Assembly: GCF_019649055.1 (NCBI RefSeq)
Contig: NW_026570317.1
Span: forward strand, 496,001 to 560,000
Length of the DNA: 64,000 nt
Direction: 5' to 3'
DNA from: Paramacrobiotus metropolitanus
Lineage: Eukaryota > Tardigrada > Eutardigrada > Parachela > Macrobiotidae
The notes under the pieces are model-generated. The model ran no database searches. It worked only from the letters and a program-made list of their open reading frames with translations, and was not told the origin of the DNA. The translations under genes were made by a program, and so were the position numbers. Below are positions 31,601 through 42,524 of the stretch, piece after piece. Numbering within the stretch: the stretch's first letter is position 1; each line of letters opens with the position of its first letter.

Positions 31601-34054
31601 GTTTTCTACTTTAATTTCGGTGAATGCTTTGACAAATCCATGTTGGGACAAACTGGTGAAGAATTTCGACGAACGACTACATGTAAGTGACGATAGTTAC
31701 TTTTAAATGTAACAATACGGGGGGTAACCGGTTGTGGATTTCGCTAGTGTGCTCACTGTACTTTATATTCGCGCCTGTGTTACATTTTATGCGCAGCAGC
31801 AGGTTTTGTGTTTAGAACTAGAAGTTTCTAACTAAAAATCTCATTATTTTGTAGTGGCCGACTCAAAAGTACATTGCTCGCCATATGATACCAGAAAACG
31901 ACAAAATCTACGTGGATCTGCTGAAGAAAGAACTGGAGTCAGTCGATTTCGTTACCATTAACTGTGATATTTCGAGTAGTAAGAAACAGCGCGGCTACTT
32001 GGGCGTTACTGTACATTTCATCGATTCATCGTGGAACTTGCGGAATCATTTGCTTGCCTGTACGCGTTTTGAAGGAAAACACGGAGCGGATGAAATTTTC
32101 AAGTTGGTAATCGAAATACTGGAGAAGTTCAATATCCGGAAAAAGGTTATTTACGTGGGCACTGATAATGGTGGAAATGTTGTGAAAGCTTTTGAAGACT
32201 GGATGCCGGGTTTTATGGAAGGATTCTGCGAAGGTGATAATAATCTTAATACTGACGATGGTCTTACTGAAGCAGTAGCCAGCGAGGACTATGATGTCGA
32301 GTATCTCAGTCCTGATGATCTGGATTCGGATTCAACAATTGCAAAAGAAGTATGCGGTCTGCTGGAGCAAGAATGTGTTATCAACGGCAGATCAATTCAG
32401 GTACAATAACTGGTGTAAAATAAGTAAATATGTTAAGAATTACCTAATAAATAATAATGTATTTCGGAGCTTTAACGCATGTGAATAGTCTGAATATTAT
32501 ATTATATAAAGAAAAAATTATAAAAATAAAAGTTTTTTCTCGCAGCGGCGGATAATGTCAGTTGTAAAATCTGCTTGATTTTAGACGCTTACGATTAATT
32601 GTTTGCGTTGTTACAGTGCATAATAAAAATGTGGATATTTTGCAGTTACGATGTGTCGCGCACACAATGCAGCTATGTTTAAAAAATCCAGTGAAGAATT
32701 GTGCGAAGTTGAACACTGTCATCGAAAAACTTGCAAAGATCGTGAGCTCTGCGAAGAAGTCACCGCAACAAACGGAGCAAATTGTGAAAGTCTTTGGACG
32801 CGAATTTACCAACCGCTGTGTTACCCGTTGGAACACTAACTACAAGATGGTTCAAGTTGCCGTAAAGTATAATTGGGAAAAAGACGGACTGATTTTCAAA
32901 GAAAAACACCGACTGACTGCTGAAGACGTCCGAATTTTGCAAGACTTCATCAACTTGACGAGCACATTTGAGCAATTGTTTCTGAAACTGCAGAGCGCTG
33001 GTTATCCTACTGTTTGCCAAGTGATTCCCGCCGTTTATCTGTTGCGCCGGAACCTTCAGGTAAATTGCAACACCATTTAACTTTGTAGTTTGTAGTACTT
33101 TGTACTTTGTAGTTTGTAACTTTGTACGTTATTTTGCTCATCAACTGTAGAATAGCTGAGTTGTTGTATTAAAATTTAGAACGTTATAAATACGAAATCT
33201 ATTGTTTCTATGTACATTTGCTTATGCTATCGTAAATATCACGGATTTTACTTTCAGGCATACGCTGATGATCCGGCTAGCCTGCTGAAATCATATGCCC
33301 GTGATCTACTCAGTGAAGTTAATACTCGTTTCGCTAATACTGAAAATGACAGCGTTTATATTGCGGCATTATTTCTGGATCCGAATTATAAAAGCGAACT
33401 GTGCGATTGCGGCTTTGGGACCTTAACTACTAACGAGATGAAAGCTGTAGTCATCGGCATGATGGAACGAGTGCAGTTGAATATTTCGCCCGTCGAAGAG
33501 CTTGCGCCACTGCCGTCTACATCGTCAAGCCTTTTCTCTGTGTTGAAAAAGCCTAAATTACTTGCCACTGTACAAACGTCTGCCGGTCAGAGCCTCAGCG
33601 TGGATGCAGAATATGAAATGTATTTGTGTGAAAATGACCAGTCTTTCGGAGCCGAAGTAAATCCTCTTGTCTACTGGAAAGCTAAAGCAGAGAAATATAA
33701 ACGTTTATCCCGGATTGCTCAACAAATATTGTGCGCACCTGCAACGACAGCAGGTGTGGAGCGGATTTTTAGTGTCGCGGGATACTTGCTTTCTGAACGT
33801 CGACTTCGCACTAAAGATTATAATTTCGAAACATTGTTGTTTTGCAGTCTGAATCGTGATCTAAAGCGGCGTGGTGTTAAGCGAACCAGTGATGAGATTT
33901 CTCAATAGCGGTAATAAAATGCTTGCAGATATTTTCAGATTATACAGATTTTTAAGTCAGCTGCACAACAGGTTACCGCAGTTACTGTAAATGAATAGTA
34001 CCTTTAGATTTGACATTAAAATCGAACATCACAATATTTTTTTAAAAAACCGAA

Positions 34055-34193
34055 AAGTGGGGGTGAAAATGGGGTACATTAGGTGAGCCGGGATGAGATT
34101 TTGTGCCGCCGGAGGTGGGCTGAGGTGGGAAAAGTAATGGACGAATGGAGGTGAGGTGAAAGTGAGAAATCGAAAAATGGGCGAAGTCTCGTA
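34055..34193. repeat. hAT right subterminal repeats and terminal inverted repeat
   Basis: Contains GGTGAGCCGGGATGAGA, GGTGGGCTGAGGTGGG and GGAGGTGAGGTGA words, then the TIR at 34172-34193; mirrors the left end at 10401-10592. Confidence 0.6.
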
Positions 34194-34822
34194 GTTACCT
34201 CCAAAACAACGAATAGCCTTCGCGGTCACCCTTCTAAAAATGATGCAAATTTAAGCGTTGTACCTACTTCATTCTGACTGCATTCTCTTCTGCAGTGCGG
34301 GTACCCACCAATGAACTCTAAAACAATGGTTGACCAGTTTGTGGAAACATCAGTCAGTCACTGCGATCTGTGGAAAACCATTCCAGAAGACAATGTCCTC
34401 ACTTCGATTGCTCCCGGTACCAAGTTTATTACACGGTAAGTGCAACCTATGTAGCGTGAGTCGAAGGCAAGAAACTGCGATTGCGCGGGAGCGATCTTCA
34501 AAAAGTTGATTATATTAGACTTGCGTTAAGGGTAGTCATCTCTCCTGTTCCTGCTGAATTAAAATGGTATAACTCGTTGTGTTAGCGCAAATATTTTGTG
34601 CAATTGTCGTCCGTACAAAGCAAATTTCGCATGCGTCTAACTCCCTGAAAAATAAGGCGGAAACAATTCAGTGGTGTGCGGTCCGTTGCAAATTTCAGAG
34701 TTTCTGATATTCATGCGCAAGTTCAAGAAAGCCCAAACAGGTTGTAGTTAAGGTTCATCGTTATAATAATGCTTCACTGAACGCGAAGTCTTCAAGGATA
34801 CCCGATAAGAACCTAGATGTAA

Positions 34823-35934
34823 AGCCCTGGGCAGCCAAGTTGGGGCAGTTTCTTCCAACAATTACTACGTGTCTGCTGTTAATAAATAATTATATATTTA
34901 TTTTTTACTTTATTGCCGAAGGTGTCCGGCATCTTTTGAACTGTAGGTATCCATGTTTAGAACGTGCTTGAAATCTCAGTGAGCTGAAAACTAAGGCAGA
35001 CCAGGAGAAAAATACCGCTAAACTCGTATGCAGTGACGGTTCTCCTCGCACTTAATATTTTTTTTTAAATTCCACTAAGGCCGTAGTGTTAGGATGATAA
35101 ACCGTACTTGTCTACCATCCAATTCTACTAAGGGAGGTGCATGACAACAGTCGATTTCAGTCAAGCCTCAATGACCTTTGCAGTGCGTCGGCGAGCACAG
35201 CTAAAATTAGGCATGACCTTATTTCCAAGCTCGCCGCGCACCCGCAGAATGCCAGATAATGCCGTTTTTGTTAAAATCTCACTCCCAGAGCATTAAGCGT
35301 CAGTTTCAGGTTTTTAATCCATGTAGCAAGCCGAATACAGTGGGCTCAACCAACCTTCAACAGCCACCATAACTTTTTGTTGCAACAGCTTTGCTGTTTT
35401 TTTCTTCCACTCTTCTGGAAATCCCACCTCCCCGACTACGAGGCGGGTATTCCTTTGCACATGAAAATCAACTAACAGGACCTACAACTTATTCACTAAA
35501 ACTAATAGTTTTAGGTTTCTTCAATCTGTGCGCTAGGCAACCACAATCTTCGGTAGGCCGTTTTTAACATACAAGTCTATGGGAGATGCCCCTTGTTGCA
35601 ACGCTAAGCCGACCACTGATCCCGCAACATTTTGGTTCTCTCCCGTGGCAAATACCTTTGGGGTCACCCAACAGTTAGGAGAAAAGCTCACACAAAAATA
35701 TGGATTGGGGAATTTATTAGAGCGGCAGATGTAAGCATCCCAAAACGGACTGCTACCTCTCCCCCTAAATCAATGCTCGGCTCGTCACTGAGCGATCAAA
35801 AGAGTCTTATTTTAGTATTTTTGGATTTGCGATAAAAAGTTACATGCCATAAGTCCAAATATAAGAACAGAACAACGCCTACAAATATTTGCCAATTGTT
35901 TTACAAAAGTGCCCCAACTTGGCTGCCCAGGGCT
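34823..35934. mobile_element. Non-autonomous DNA transposon, 1.1 kb
   Basis: Terminal inverted repeats of about 30 bp: AGCCCTGGGCAGCCAAGTTG at 34823 and its inverse at the right end, ending GCCCAGGGCT at 35934. GTAA flanks both sides (34819-34822 and 35935-35938). There is no convincing coding region; a 67-codon frame at 35632-35835 has no known motif. It lies in the second intron (34436-36380) of cysteine-rich gene D. Superfamily not assigned. Confidence 0.75.
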
Positions 35935-36055
35935 GTAACATATCGTTGCCGTTGCATGGCAGTGCGTAAAAATTTACTGTCAACTATCATTCTAACTTTC
36001 TAAGCAAAATCGTCAGTTGTAGTTCGTCGTGTCACAGCTGCCGTAGGGATAGTGA

Positions 36056-36200
36056 ACATATGCAGTATAGCATAAAACACATACATAGTACAGTATGTAG
36101 GTTAATACATTTATCCTCATCGCGAACCATATGCATAGTATAGCATAGAATACATACATAGTTCAGTGTGTAGGTTAATACTTTTATCTTCAATAACCTT
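36056..36200 (+). repeat. Tandem duplication of about 75 bp
   Basis: Two successive copies of a block containing CATATGCA.AGTATAGCATA, ACATACATAGT and TGTAGGTTAATAC.TTTATC; located in the same intron of gene D. Confidence 0.8.
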
Positions 36201-37830
36201 ACTCGTTTCTCTCTTGTCCACTTACCAAAATACAGATGCTGAAGCGTATGCTTAGGTTTATTAGGCCCGTAAGTGCCAACGAATTTCGTGTCACCTCCTT
36301 TCAGTTATAAATTATACAGATACAGGTACATGGTGGCAAGCGCATGGTGGATTCATTCTTCTTTATTTTGTGCAGTGCAGTCGGGGCACGTTTGATTGCA
36401 GCCCGCCGGCCTGGGCGCGCTGTGAACTGGAGACTAAATGCAGCTGTTGTTGGACAACATACACCACAGCTATGTGCCAGTACGAACTGTACTCGATGCA
36501 TCGTTTGTGGAATACTTCTTGTACACCCCTGTACGACGAAATGGGTTTACGGGAGACGATCGAGGCCGCAGATTTATCCGAGCAAATTTATGGAATGACT
36601 GCCGAACGCCTTCCCACTTATCAAATGACAGGTATCTGTCCCGTTGTACATGGCCTTCCATAAACACGAATTTGAGGAACGAAATCGATGCCTGGCAGAT
36701 TGCGCAGACAACGCTTCTCTGTTTAATCTCATGCTGGAGAATTACGCGCATTGGGCGTTTTCCAGTTGCACAGTCATCGTTGATTTTTTACTAATGGATT
36801 TTTTTATCCGCAAACCGACTAGCCGGCTTCCAATTTTTCATCCTTTTGCTTCGCGCGATTAATGTGAATGCCGACTTTACCATTAAATTTCTGTTAGATT
36901 ACCTATTCTAATTGTTTGCCCTTCTTGACAGGACGACAGTACTGTAACGGATTCCATGAACTTGATAATCCATCCCTGTTGTGGGTCACCGCTGATGTTA
37001 ATTCTCGAAAAGGACGAGTGCCTGCAAAAAGTGCTCTGTGGAAATCGTCGGGAAGCGACCGCAGCGTTAGCATGGGACGAAAAAGCCACCATTGGTTCCT
37101 GGACGGGTCCTCTCCGCGACTCCTGGGATAGGCTGCACTCGTGGCCAAAATTTCTTCTAAACAGGTCGAGCACAGAAAGAAGTAGTGCGACTGTCCGAGT
37201 TGTGGTATACAGTGATGGCGTAAAAATATCGTGCAAGTCCGGGCGTTGTACATTTCCGCTCTGTAAGATTCTACCATCTTTTGGCACGCTTTTTTATGTT
37301 AAGCAATTATTTTGCCATGTGCTGTGGCACTGCTTCCTGATTTTTCAGACTGATACTATTTCCTTCAAAATGCTTCTTTTACAGATACGGTATTACAACT
37401 AAAAATTCCTTTTTATGCTCGCACTCGTCCGTGATTTATTTAGAATGAGTTTTCTTGTGTACCTGTTCAGGCGAAGTCAGTGAGTTTGACCAGTTCTGGT
37501 GTGATCGACTTGATTTTCGCACAAAATGTTTCTACACATCATTCTTACTTTTGATTGAGAAAACAAAGAGATAGTGTGAGCTGGATTCGGCACAAGAAAT
37601 CTGAGTAATGTGAGATTTTCGCTGAGTTTCCGCAGCAGATTCTCAATCAAGCTGCGACAATAGAAGGCTGCCATTTGTTCACCCACCGGAAGCAGATGGA
37701 ATTTTTTTTCAGTTTACATATTAATTTTGCTTTTAGGAAGCGTTTACACAAATTTTCTAGAAAATGCGAATAAAATGACTTTTTTCGTTTCTTTAATTTA
37801 CAGTCTCTCTTTAGTCTATCTTTTCGTCTC

Positions 37831-38380
37831 TTATAATCTGTTTATTTTTGTCTCTTCCGCCTGCGCTGCTGCGGCACCCGAAACGAAGTAGACTTTATAT
37901 GGGACGAGGCGACAGTATCCACGCGAAGTGACGCAGGTAACGTCCCAGGCCAAGCACATGCCGCGTTTCCTGGCAACCGTATTGCATCCGTCTGGGCAGC
38001 GACCGGAAGTATGAAACGTACCACGCGGTTCCCGTTCTGCTGGAACGCCCGCTGAAACCAACGATCGGCACACAATGCTGTTAAGCCCACCGTGTCGAGG
38101 ATGACGTCCAGCGGAAAATTAGCATGGCAGTCCGTGGTGGCCATATATATCTACGGGCTTGTGACATTTCGCGGATTGATGTGCTTCGCAAATGACAGCA
38201 CCTGACCTGAGCCCAACCGATATCTTCAGGGTGTCGTCGTCCAGGAGGTTGCCGATGTGGGCGGAAGGCAAAGCATTCAACCAAATACTAGCTTCCGGTT
38301 TTGATTGTGCGAGGAATCTGTCCCTGTTGATTTCATCGTCATGAAAGATCTCAAGCAACATGGCACGGTAAGTCCCATGG
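37831..38380 (-). pseudogene. Decayed retroelement C-terminal domain
   Basis: Two frames on the minus strand encode pieces of a domain often found downstream of reverse transcriptases in animal retroelements: SIWLNALPSAHIGNLLDDDT, LKISVGLRSGAVICEAHQS, then YGHHGLPC, and in a second frame SAGVPAEREPRG, GRCPDG and CLAWDVTCV. The PDG...WDVT spacing resembles a PD-(D/E)xK endonuclease core, which is my inference. No reverse transcriptase is adjacent, and frames are broken, so this is a 5'-truncated remnant. Confidence 0.6.
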
Positions 38381-38993
38381 TCGATTGTGTAACAGCCGAT
38401 GACTCAGTTTCACCACGAGTACTTTTACCCTCGCATAGAATAAAACAGTATTTCAGACTGTAGAACAGTTTAAAATATATTAGAACAGTATTTTCCACTT
38501 GTACAATAGCGCCCAGAATTGATCAACCTTCAGTGTCGTTTTTTTCCTGCCGGAAATATGAGAGGCTTTCGAATTTATTTCATTCAAGCGAAAGTTTTAT
38601 TTTGCGCTTAAGTATATCAAAATACACTGAGTTAATTCACTGCATCGAGTGTTCTTATATTAGGTGCTTCATGAGTGTGCAGTAACAAGCGGCTCGAGAA
38701 CCTTTGCAGTGGCGTATGCTGTATGCGTTTGAAATACATTTAATTATACCAAAAATTTATTTTTTTTTCCTGTAGCATAGTGTATTTGAATGCTCATTTC
38801 TGTGTTTTTTGCAGACCGCGCACAGTGACATAGAAAGAAACTACCGTATACTCACTTTTCCGCGATAACATTTTAGACGTCCGAATGTGTATTTTTTTCA
38901 GTTGCAAAGAAAATAGACAGAGTTCGATGAATAACGTGCTAACGTGATGAAAATGCAAATCTAAATCTGTCACGTACATAAATCAAACGAGTA

Positions 38994-40740
38994 TCAATGG
39001 CTCTTGGGAAGCTTGGGTGCTCCTTTCTGAAAGAAGTTGACATATTTTTCGCACTGAAATTCGCATCCCAACAGGCTTGTTAGGCCCTTTCCTATTCCGT
39101 AAAATTTGGTGCACTTCTGCAACTTTTCGAAGTTTTCGTCATAACTGGTCCCGTTTGTTACTGGAATATTACGCCACAATCCCAGATGATACACATCAGC
39201 CGCCCAGGAAACTTTGCTCTCATCGGTGGTGCCCGGTCCCCCACGAATATGCTTCTCAACGCAGTCGAGGTCCGTTCGTTCTTTCAAAATCATGAAGGGA
39301 TCGCCGAAGCACCAGCTTTCGCTTGTTACCCAGTCTGGGCAGTATTGTTTGCCTACAAACGGATTGTCAAATGTCAATAAAGCACGAGTAGTTTTTTGTC
39401 AATAATGCCGGGTTCTGTTGATATGCGTCACTTTAAAATAATAGAAGCGCTGTACATACAGATACAGACGATACAGTTTGGCTGCACCAAAAATCGAAAT
39501 ACATTAACATTGCAAAACAAACCGTCATAGTGCTGTTGCTTAACCGTTGATCCGCTATGGATTTCTGTCAAATTCTTATAGCTGTGGTGTTATTTTCTTA
39601 GACTAGGAGGTTTTTTAATCCGGCTTAGCAACATTTTTAGATATTATGCATGACTGCAACTTCAGTTAGTAAAATTACTATAACTGCCGGACTTCTACAC
39701 AACTGAATTACCAACCAAATATACTTGGTTCCGCCTTTCAAACTGGCTTAGCATAGCGAAAATGAAAAAGAATGGGTAAACAAGCTGTCTGTTAAACTTG
39801 CGTCCGGCGCATAAGATGAACGGCACAAGACGCATTAGTTTGTTTTTTTTGTAGAACATTTGCTTCGACCGGATCCGGATGGCTTTACTGTATGCACTGC
39901 AGTATTTCATTAAGCTAATCTGAGAGCTAACACTTACCAGCTGGCAGCTGCCCAACTAAACATCACAGTTTTGGAAACTTTAACGAAAAACGAATAAGAA
40001 AATTCAGAGCGCATGCTTGTACAAGCTTGTCGCGTAATTTCCCACGGCAAGGCACAGATAACATGTGTTAGAGCCATGAACGAGTTACAAAACGTTTTAT
40101 TCACCACATTGACAAATTTATGGCAGTTAACGTTCAATCTCACGGTAACTACTATGATACGTAAAACTAAACAAGGTTAACAAAGGAACAAGACAAATAT
40201 GTAGGAACCGGTTAAAAATTAAATGCCGTTGCCGAATATACAATCAGAGAATTTCGTTTTAAGATGTTAGATAACGCGGGATCCTTTCCAAACTAAAACT
40301 AGGGAGAAAAGATTTCGAAATACCCTTTGCTTACGCGGCCACTATCCTCCAATTTCTACCTCTGTCTGATCACAAGTCAGAATCACTATTAACTGATTCT
40401 GGCATTCAAAACAGTTCACGTTCTGGCGTATATGAATTATATACGAAAGATCAGCTTTCCTGCGGAACTTTTGCGGCAGAAGTTAGCCGTGGATTATGGT
40501 AATCCATTTACATATAGGATATTTTGTGAATAAAATGCAACTTTAACGCTTATTGAATAAATACTTGCCGGAGACGTGGCATGTCGGGCACGGCGTTGTC
40601 GTTGTTGGTGCGGTGGTAGTGGTGGTTGTTGCTGGAGTCCGGTTAAGTACGGCACCCCATCTTTCCATAATACGACTTCCGAACACGCTCTGATGGACGA
40701 TGAACAGAACCAGACAAGGCATGTACTTCGGCACGATCAT
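38994..40740 (-). CDS. Secreted cysteine-rich 'RQYC' family protein, copy B
   Basis: Last exon 38994-39352 begins GKQYC after a TTTGTAG acceptor (phase 1), with DPFMILKERTDLDCVEKH, KVSWAADVYHLGLW and CEFQCEKY. The first exon, from ATG 40740, encodes a signal peptide (MIVPKYMPCLVLFIVHQSVFG), a Thr-rich linker (TTTTTTAPTTTTPCPTC) and CHVSGKYLFNK. Any middle exons between 39353 and 40543 were not resolved. About 60% of the residues in the RQYC exon agree by eye with copies A and C. Function unknown. Confidence 0.6.
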
Positions 40741-41224
40741 GGTGGATATTAAGGTTGAACAAAGTAACACAGTGTGAAAACTTGCAAACTGGACAACATG
40801 TAGTCGATAAACGATCTTTTTGCCTGTTTTTATAAGTCACCCCTCACCTACGACGTTCACCCGTTTACAAGCTTTTTGCAGATTCAGCTAACAATTCAAA
40901 GAATCTTGAGAGTGGCCAGGCAAAATGGACCTGTTTATGAATACTCCGCGAATTAAACACCTGGAGAACTTCATTTTTATTCAGCATGGTACCGGCTATT
41001 CTCGCTATGACGGCGCGTGAGTAACAGCATCCAGGAATTTCAACCCGGCCAAACATCCAAGCAAGTCGAAATTATACTCAGCTTTCGATATAAAACACTT
41101 AGAAACACTTGTGGCAGCACCCGTACCACTCACAACCGATCACGCACTGCTTACTCAGCGGTTTCATACTTATGGGCTGGAGTATATTTTCGTGCATCGA
41201 CTTAATATGTCAGCTGGCGAAATA

Positions 41225-42453
41225 AACAAATAATAAAGATTAAGGAAGTCTTGTTCTTGTAATCAGCACTTCGACATTTCTCAGCCACGGACTGGTTTTA
41301 CTGAAATTCTTAAAAAATTCAAACGATCAGTCAGCAAAAGGGTCGAAGAAATAGAGGTGCTCAGTGCTCACCCGGGCAGTGCTGCAGTGGACCTGGTACA
41401 CATAGAAGTCGGAATTCCATTAATTTTATTGGCCAACAAACAAAAGAAACTTGCTACTAATAAAATAAACAATATATATCCAGAAGAAAATAGTAATGTT
41501 AGTTCTGAAATCACTGAAATGTTGCCCGATACTGAGCAACCCGTAGGGATACGACTACGAGGATAGGCTAGCATTCGTGATTACCAAAAAAACAAGCGAG
41601 AATTCAGGATAACCTTGCCTGGCTCGTGCAACACGAGAAACCAACACGGGCCGGCAGTCGCAAGCGCCATCGTTTAGAATGTTAAAAATTGTGATGATCA
41701 GCCGTTGAATACGGTCTGAATCCGTCTGATATTTGCATCTACAGTAATATCTGTGTAACTGCCAGAGTTCTTTTGATTTTGTCTGCAGTTCTTGAAACTA
41801 TTATTCGGATAATATCGAGTTTTGATTTGCTGATTGCAAAGTAAGCACCTTTAAAAATATAAAGCATGGAACTCGCATCTGCCAATGAACATTCGTCTGG
41901 TTTCATGGCTTATAAGAAGAATATCTGCGAAGAAGTACTAATGTCCTGTTTATCAAGTTTGCATAATAATCTGTAGCAAATTCTTGCAGTAAAATCGTGC
42001 GTTCGCTTCGCGCGAAAGATGACTTCGTGATTAAATTTTCTTAATACATCTTACACAGCCGCACCGCGTTTTACTGTTAAGTTTACTTTGGGTGCAATTA
42101 AAGCAGAGTAATTATCTATTGTCTTTATGAAATTCTAGCGATTCTTGCAGTAAAATTGGACGAGTAAATCAGTTCTGCGCTTCGCGCGATTACTAACATT
42201 TTAATGCTGTTCGGAAAGTAATAGCATTTTCTCTGCCCGTCTGCATTTGTCTTCGTATGCCGGTACCAGCAAATAACGGAAAAATTAATCCGTAGTACGG
42301 ATTCGGCCTCTTGCAAAGCTGAAATTCGCATCATGCGCTCACGTAAAATTTGATAATTTCATGTTCTGCCAGTCAGCACGCTCTTGGTGTATGATATCTT
42401 TCTAGGTCTAAGCAGGGCGCAATCCGAGGGAAACCGAGAAACGGCTGAAAAAG
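41225..42453. other. Gene-poor region
   Basis: A 69-codon plus frame (41357-41566) without known motifs is the longest. Nothing else is supported. Confidence 0.35.
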
Positions 42454-42524
42454 GCGCCGATGGGGGAATCGAACCCCGGCTACGTCGTTAGATCCGCGTA
42501 GGCAGTACCACTGCACCACGGCGC
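42454..42524 (-). tRNA. tRNA gene or tRNA-derived sequence, identity unclear
   Basis: On the minus strand the sequence starts GCGCCGTGGTGCAGTGG (A-box like TGGTGCAGTGGTA), contains a perfect T arm (GGGGTTCGATTCCCC, B box) and ends TCGGCGCC followed by TTTTT, a Pol III terminator. The acceptor pairs GCGCCG/CGGCGC. The anticodon arm is irregular: CTACG/CGTAG encloses 12 bases (CGGATCTAACGA) rather than 7, so no anticodon can be given. A degenerate tRNA, tRNA with a tiny intron, or SINE head are all possible. Confidence 0.5.

Larger units (their letters stand above)
11018..33908 (+). pseudogene. hAT transposase with BED zinc finger, interrupted by the Maverick
   Basis: hAT transposases cut and paste their own element using an RNase H-fold DDE domain. 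Exons: 11018-11314 (BED-type finger: FYLHLYEAH, CKFCKKA, HVVTHHG), 11582-11741 continuing at 31606-31682, 31855-32400 (VTINCDISSS, GTDNGGNVVKAF), 32616-33059 (RCVAHTMQLCLKNP, the conserved hAT CVAHT motif), and 33258-33908 with a C-terminal hATC dimerisation domain (APATTAGVERIFSVAGYLL). An AATAAA at 33915 follows the stop. Exon 2 is split at codon 54 by the Maverick; leaving out the element and one GTTTT copy restores an open frame to the donor at 31683, which is strong proof of the insertion point. The exon 3-4 junction (GTACAA...TTACAG) joins one base out of frame, so the gene may have been dead before the insertion. Confidence 0.88.
10402..34193 (+). mobile_element. hAT-superfamily DNA transposon (host of the nested Maverick)
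   Basis: The element carries a BED-finger hAT transposase gene (11018-33908, split). Imperfect terminal inverted repeats are visible: 10405-10423 (CAGACTTTGCCCATCTTTC) against the reverse complement of 34172-34190 (GAGACTTCGCCCATTTTTC). Next to them, GTAGTTA occurs at 10394-10400 and at 34191-34197, a likely though imperfect remnant of the 8-bp target duplication hAT elements make. Subterminal G-rich motifs (GGTGAGGTGA, TGGGCTGA) cluster at 10424-10590 and 34060-34170. Without the Maverick it is about 3.9 kb. It inserted in intron 1 of a cysteine-rich secreted gene. The exact termini are uncertain by a few bases. Confidence 0.75.
10231..37164 (+). pseudogene. Cysteine-rich 'RQYC' family gene D, split by nested transposons
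   Basis: Exon 1 is inferred near 10231-10345 because it matches the signal-peptide exon of gene E (51488-51592), notably the part encoding AADSGDP versus VADSSDP. Exons 2-4 are at 34296-34435 (WKTIPEDN...), 36381-36631 (NTSCTPLYDEMGLRETIE) and 36932-37164 (RQYC, then HPCCGSPLMLILEKDE). Exon phases agree from exon 2 to exon 4. The 24-kb gap between exons 1 and 2 is the hAT element carrying the Maverick; in gene E this intron is 103 bp. Two breaks are visible: the ATG of exon 1 is not in the frame of its matching segment, and exon 4 lacks two bases just after RQYC relative to gene E, which shifts frame. I infer a dead gene. Function of the family is unknown; cysteine-rich and probably secreted. 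Confidence 0.65.

Noticed and set aside
36344-36794. Several overlapping plus-strand frames around the NTSCTPLYDEM exon
   Set aside because: Only the frame shared with gene E and consistent in exon phase is kept; others are shadows.
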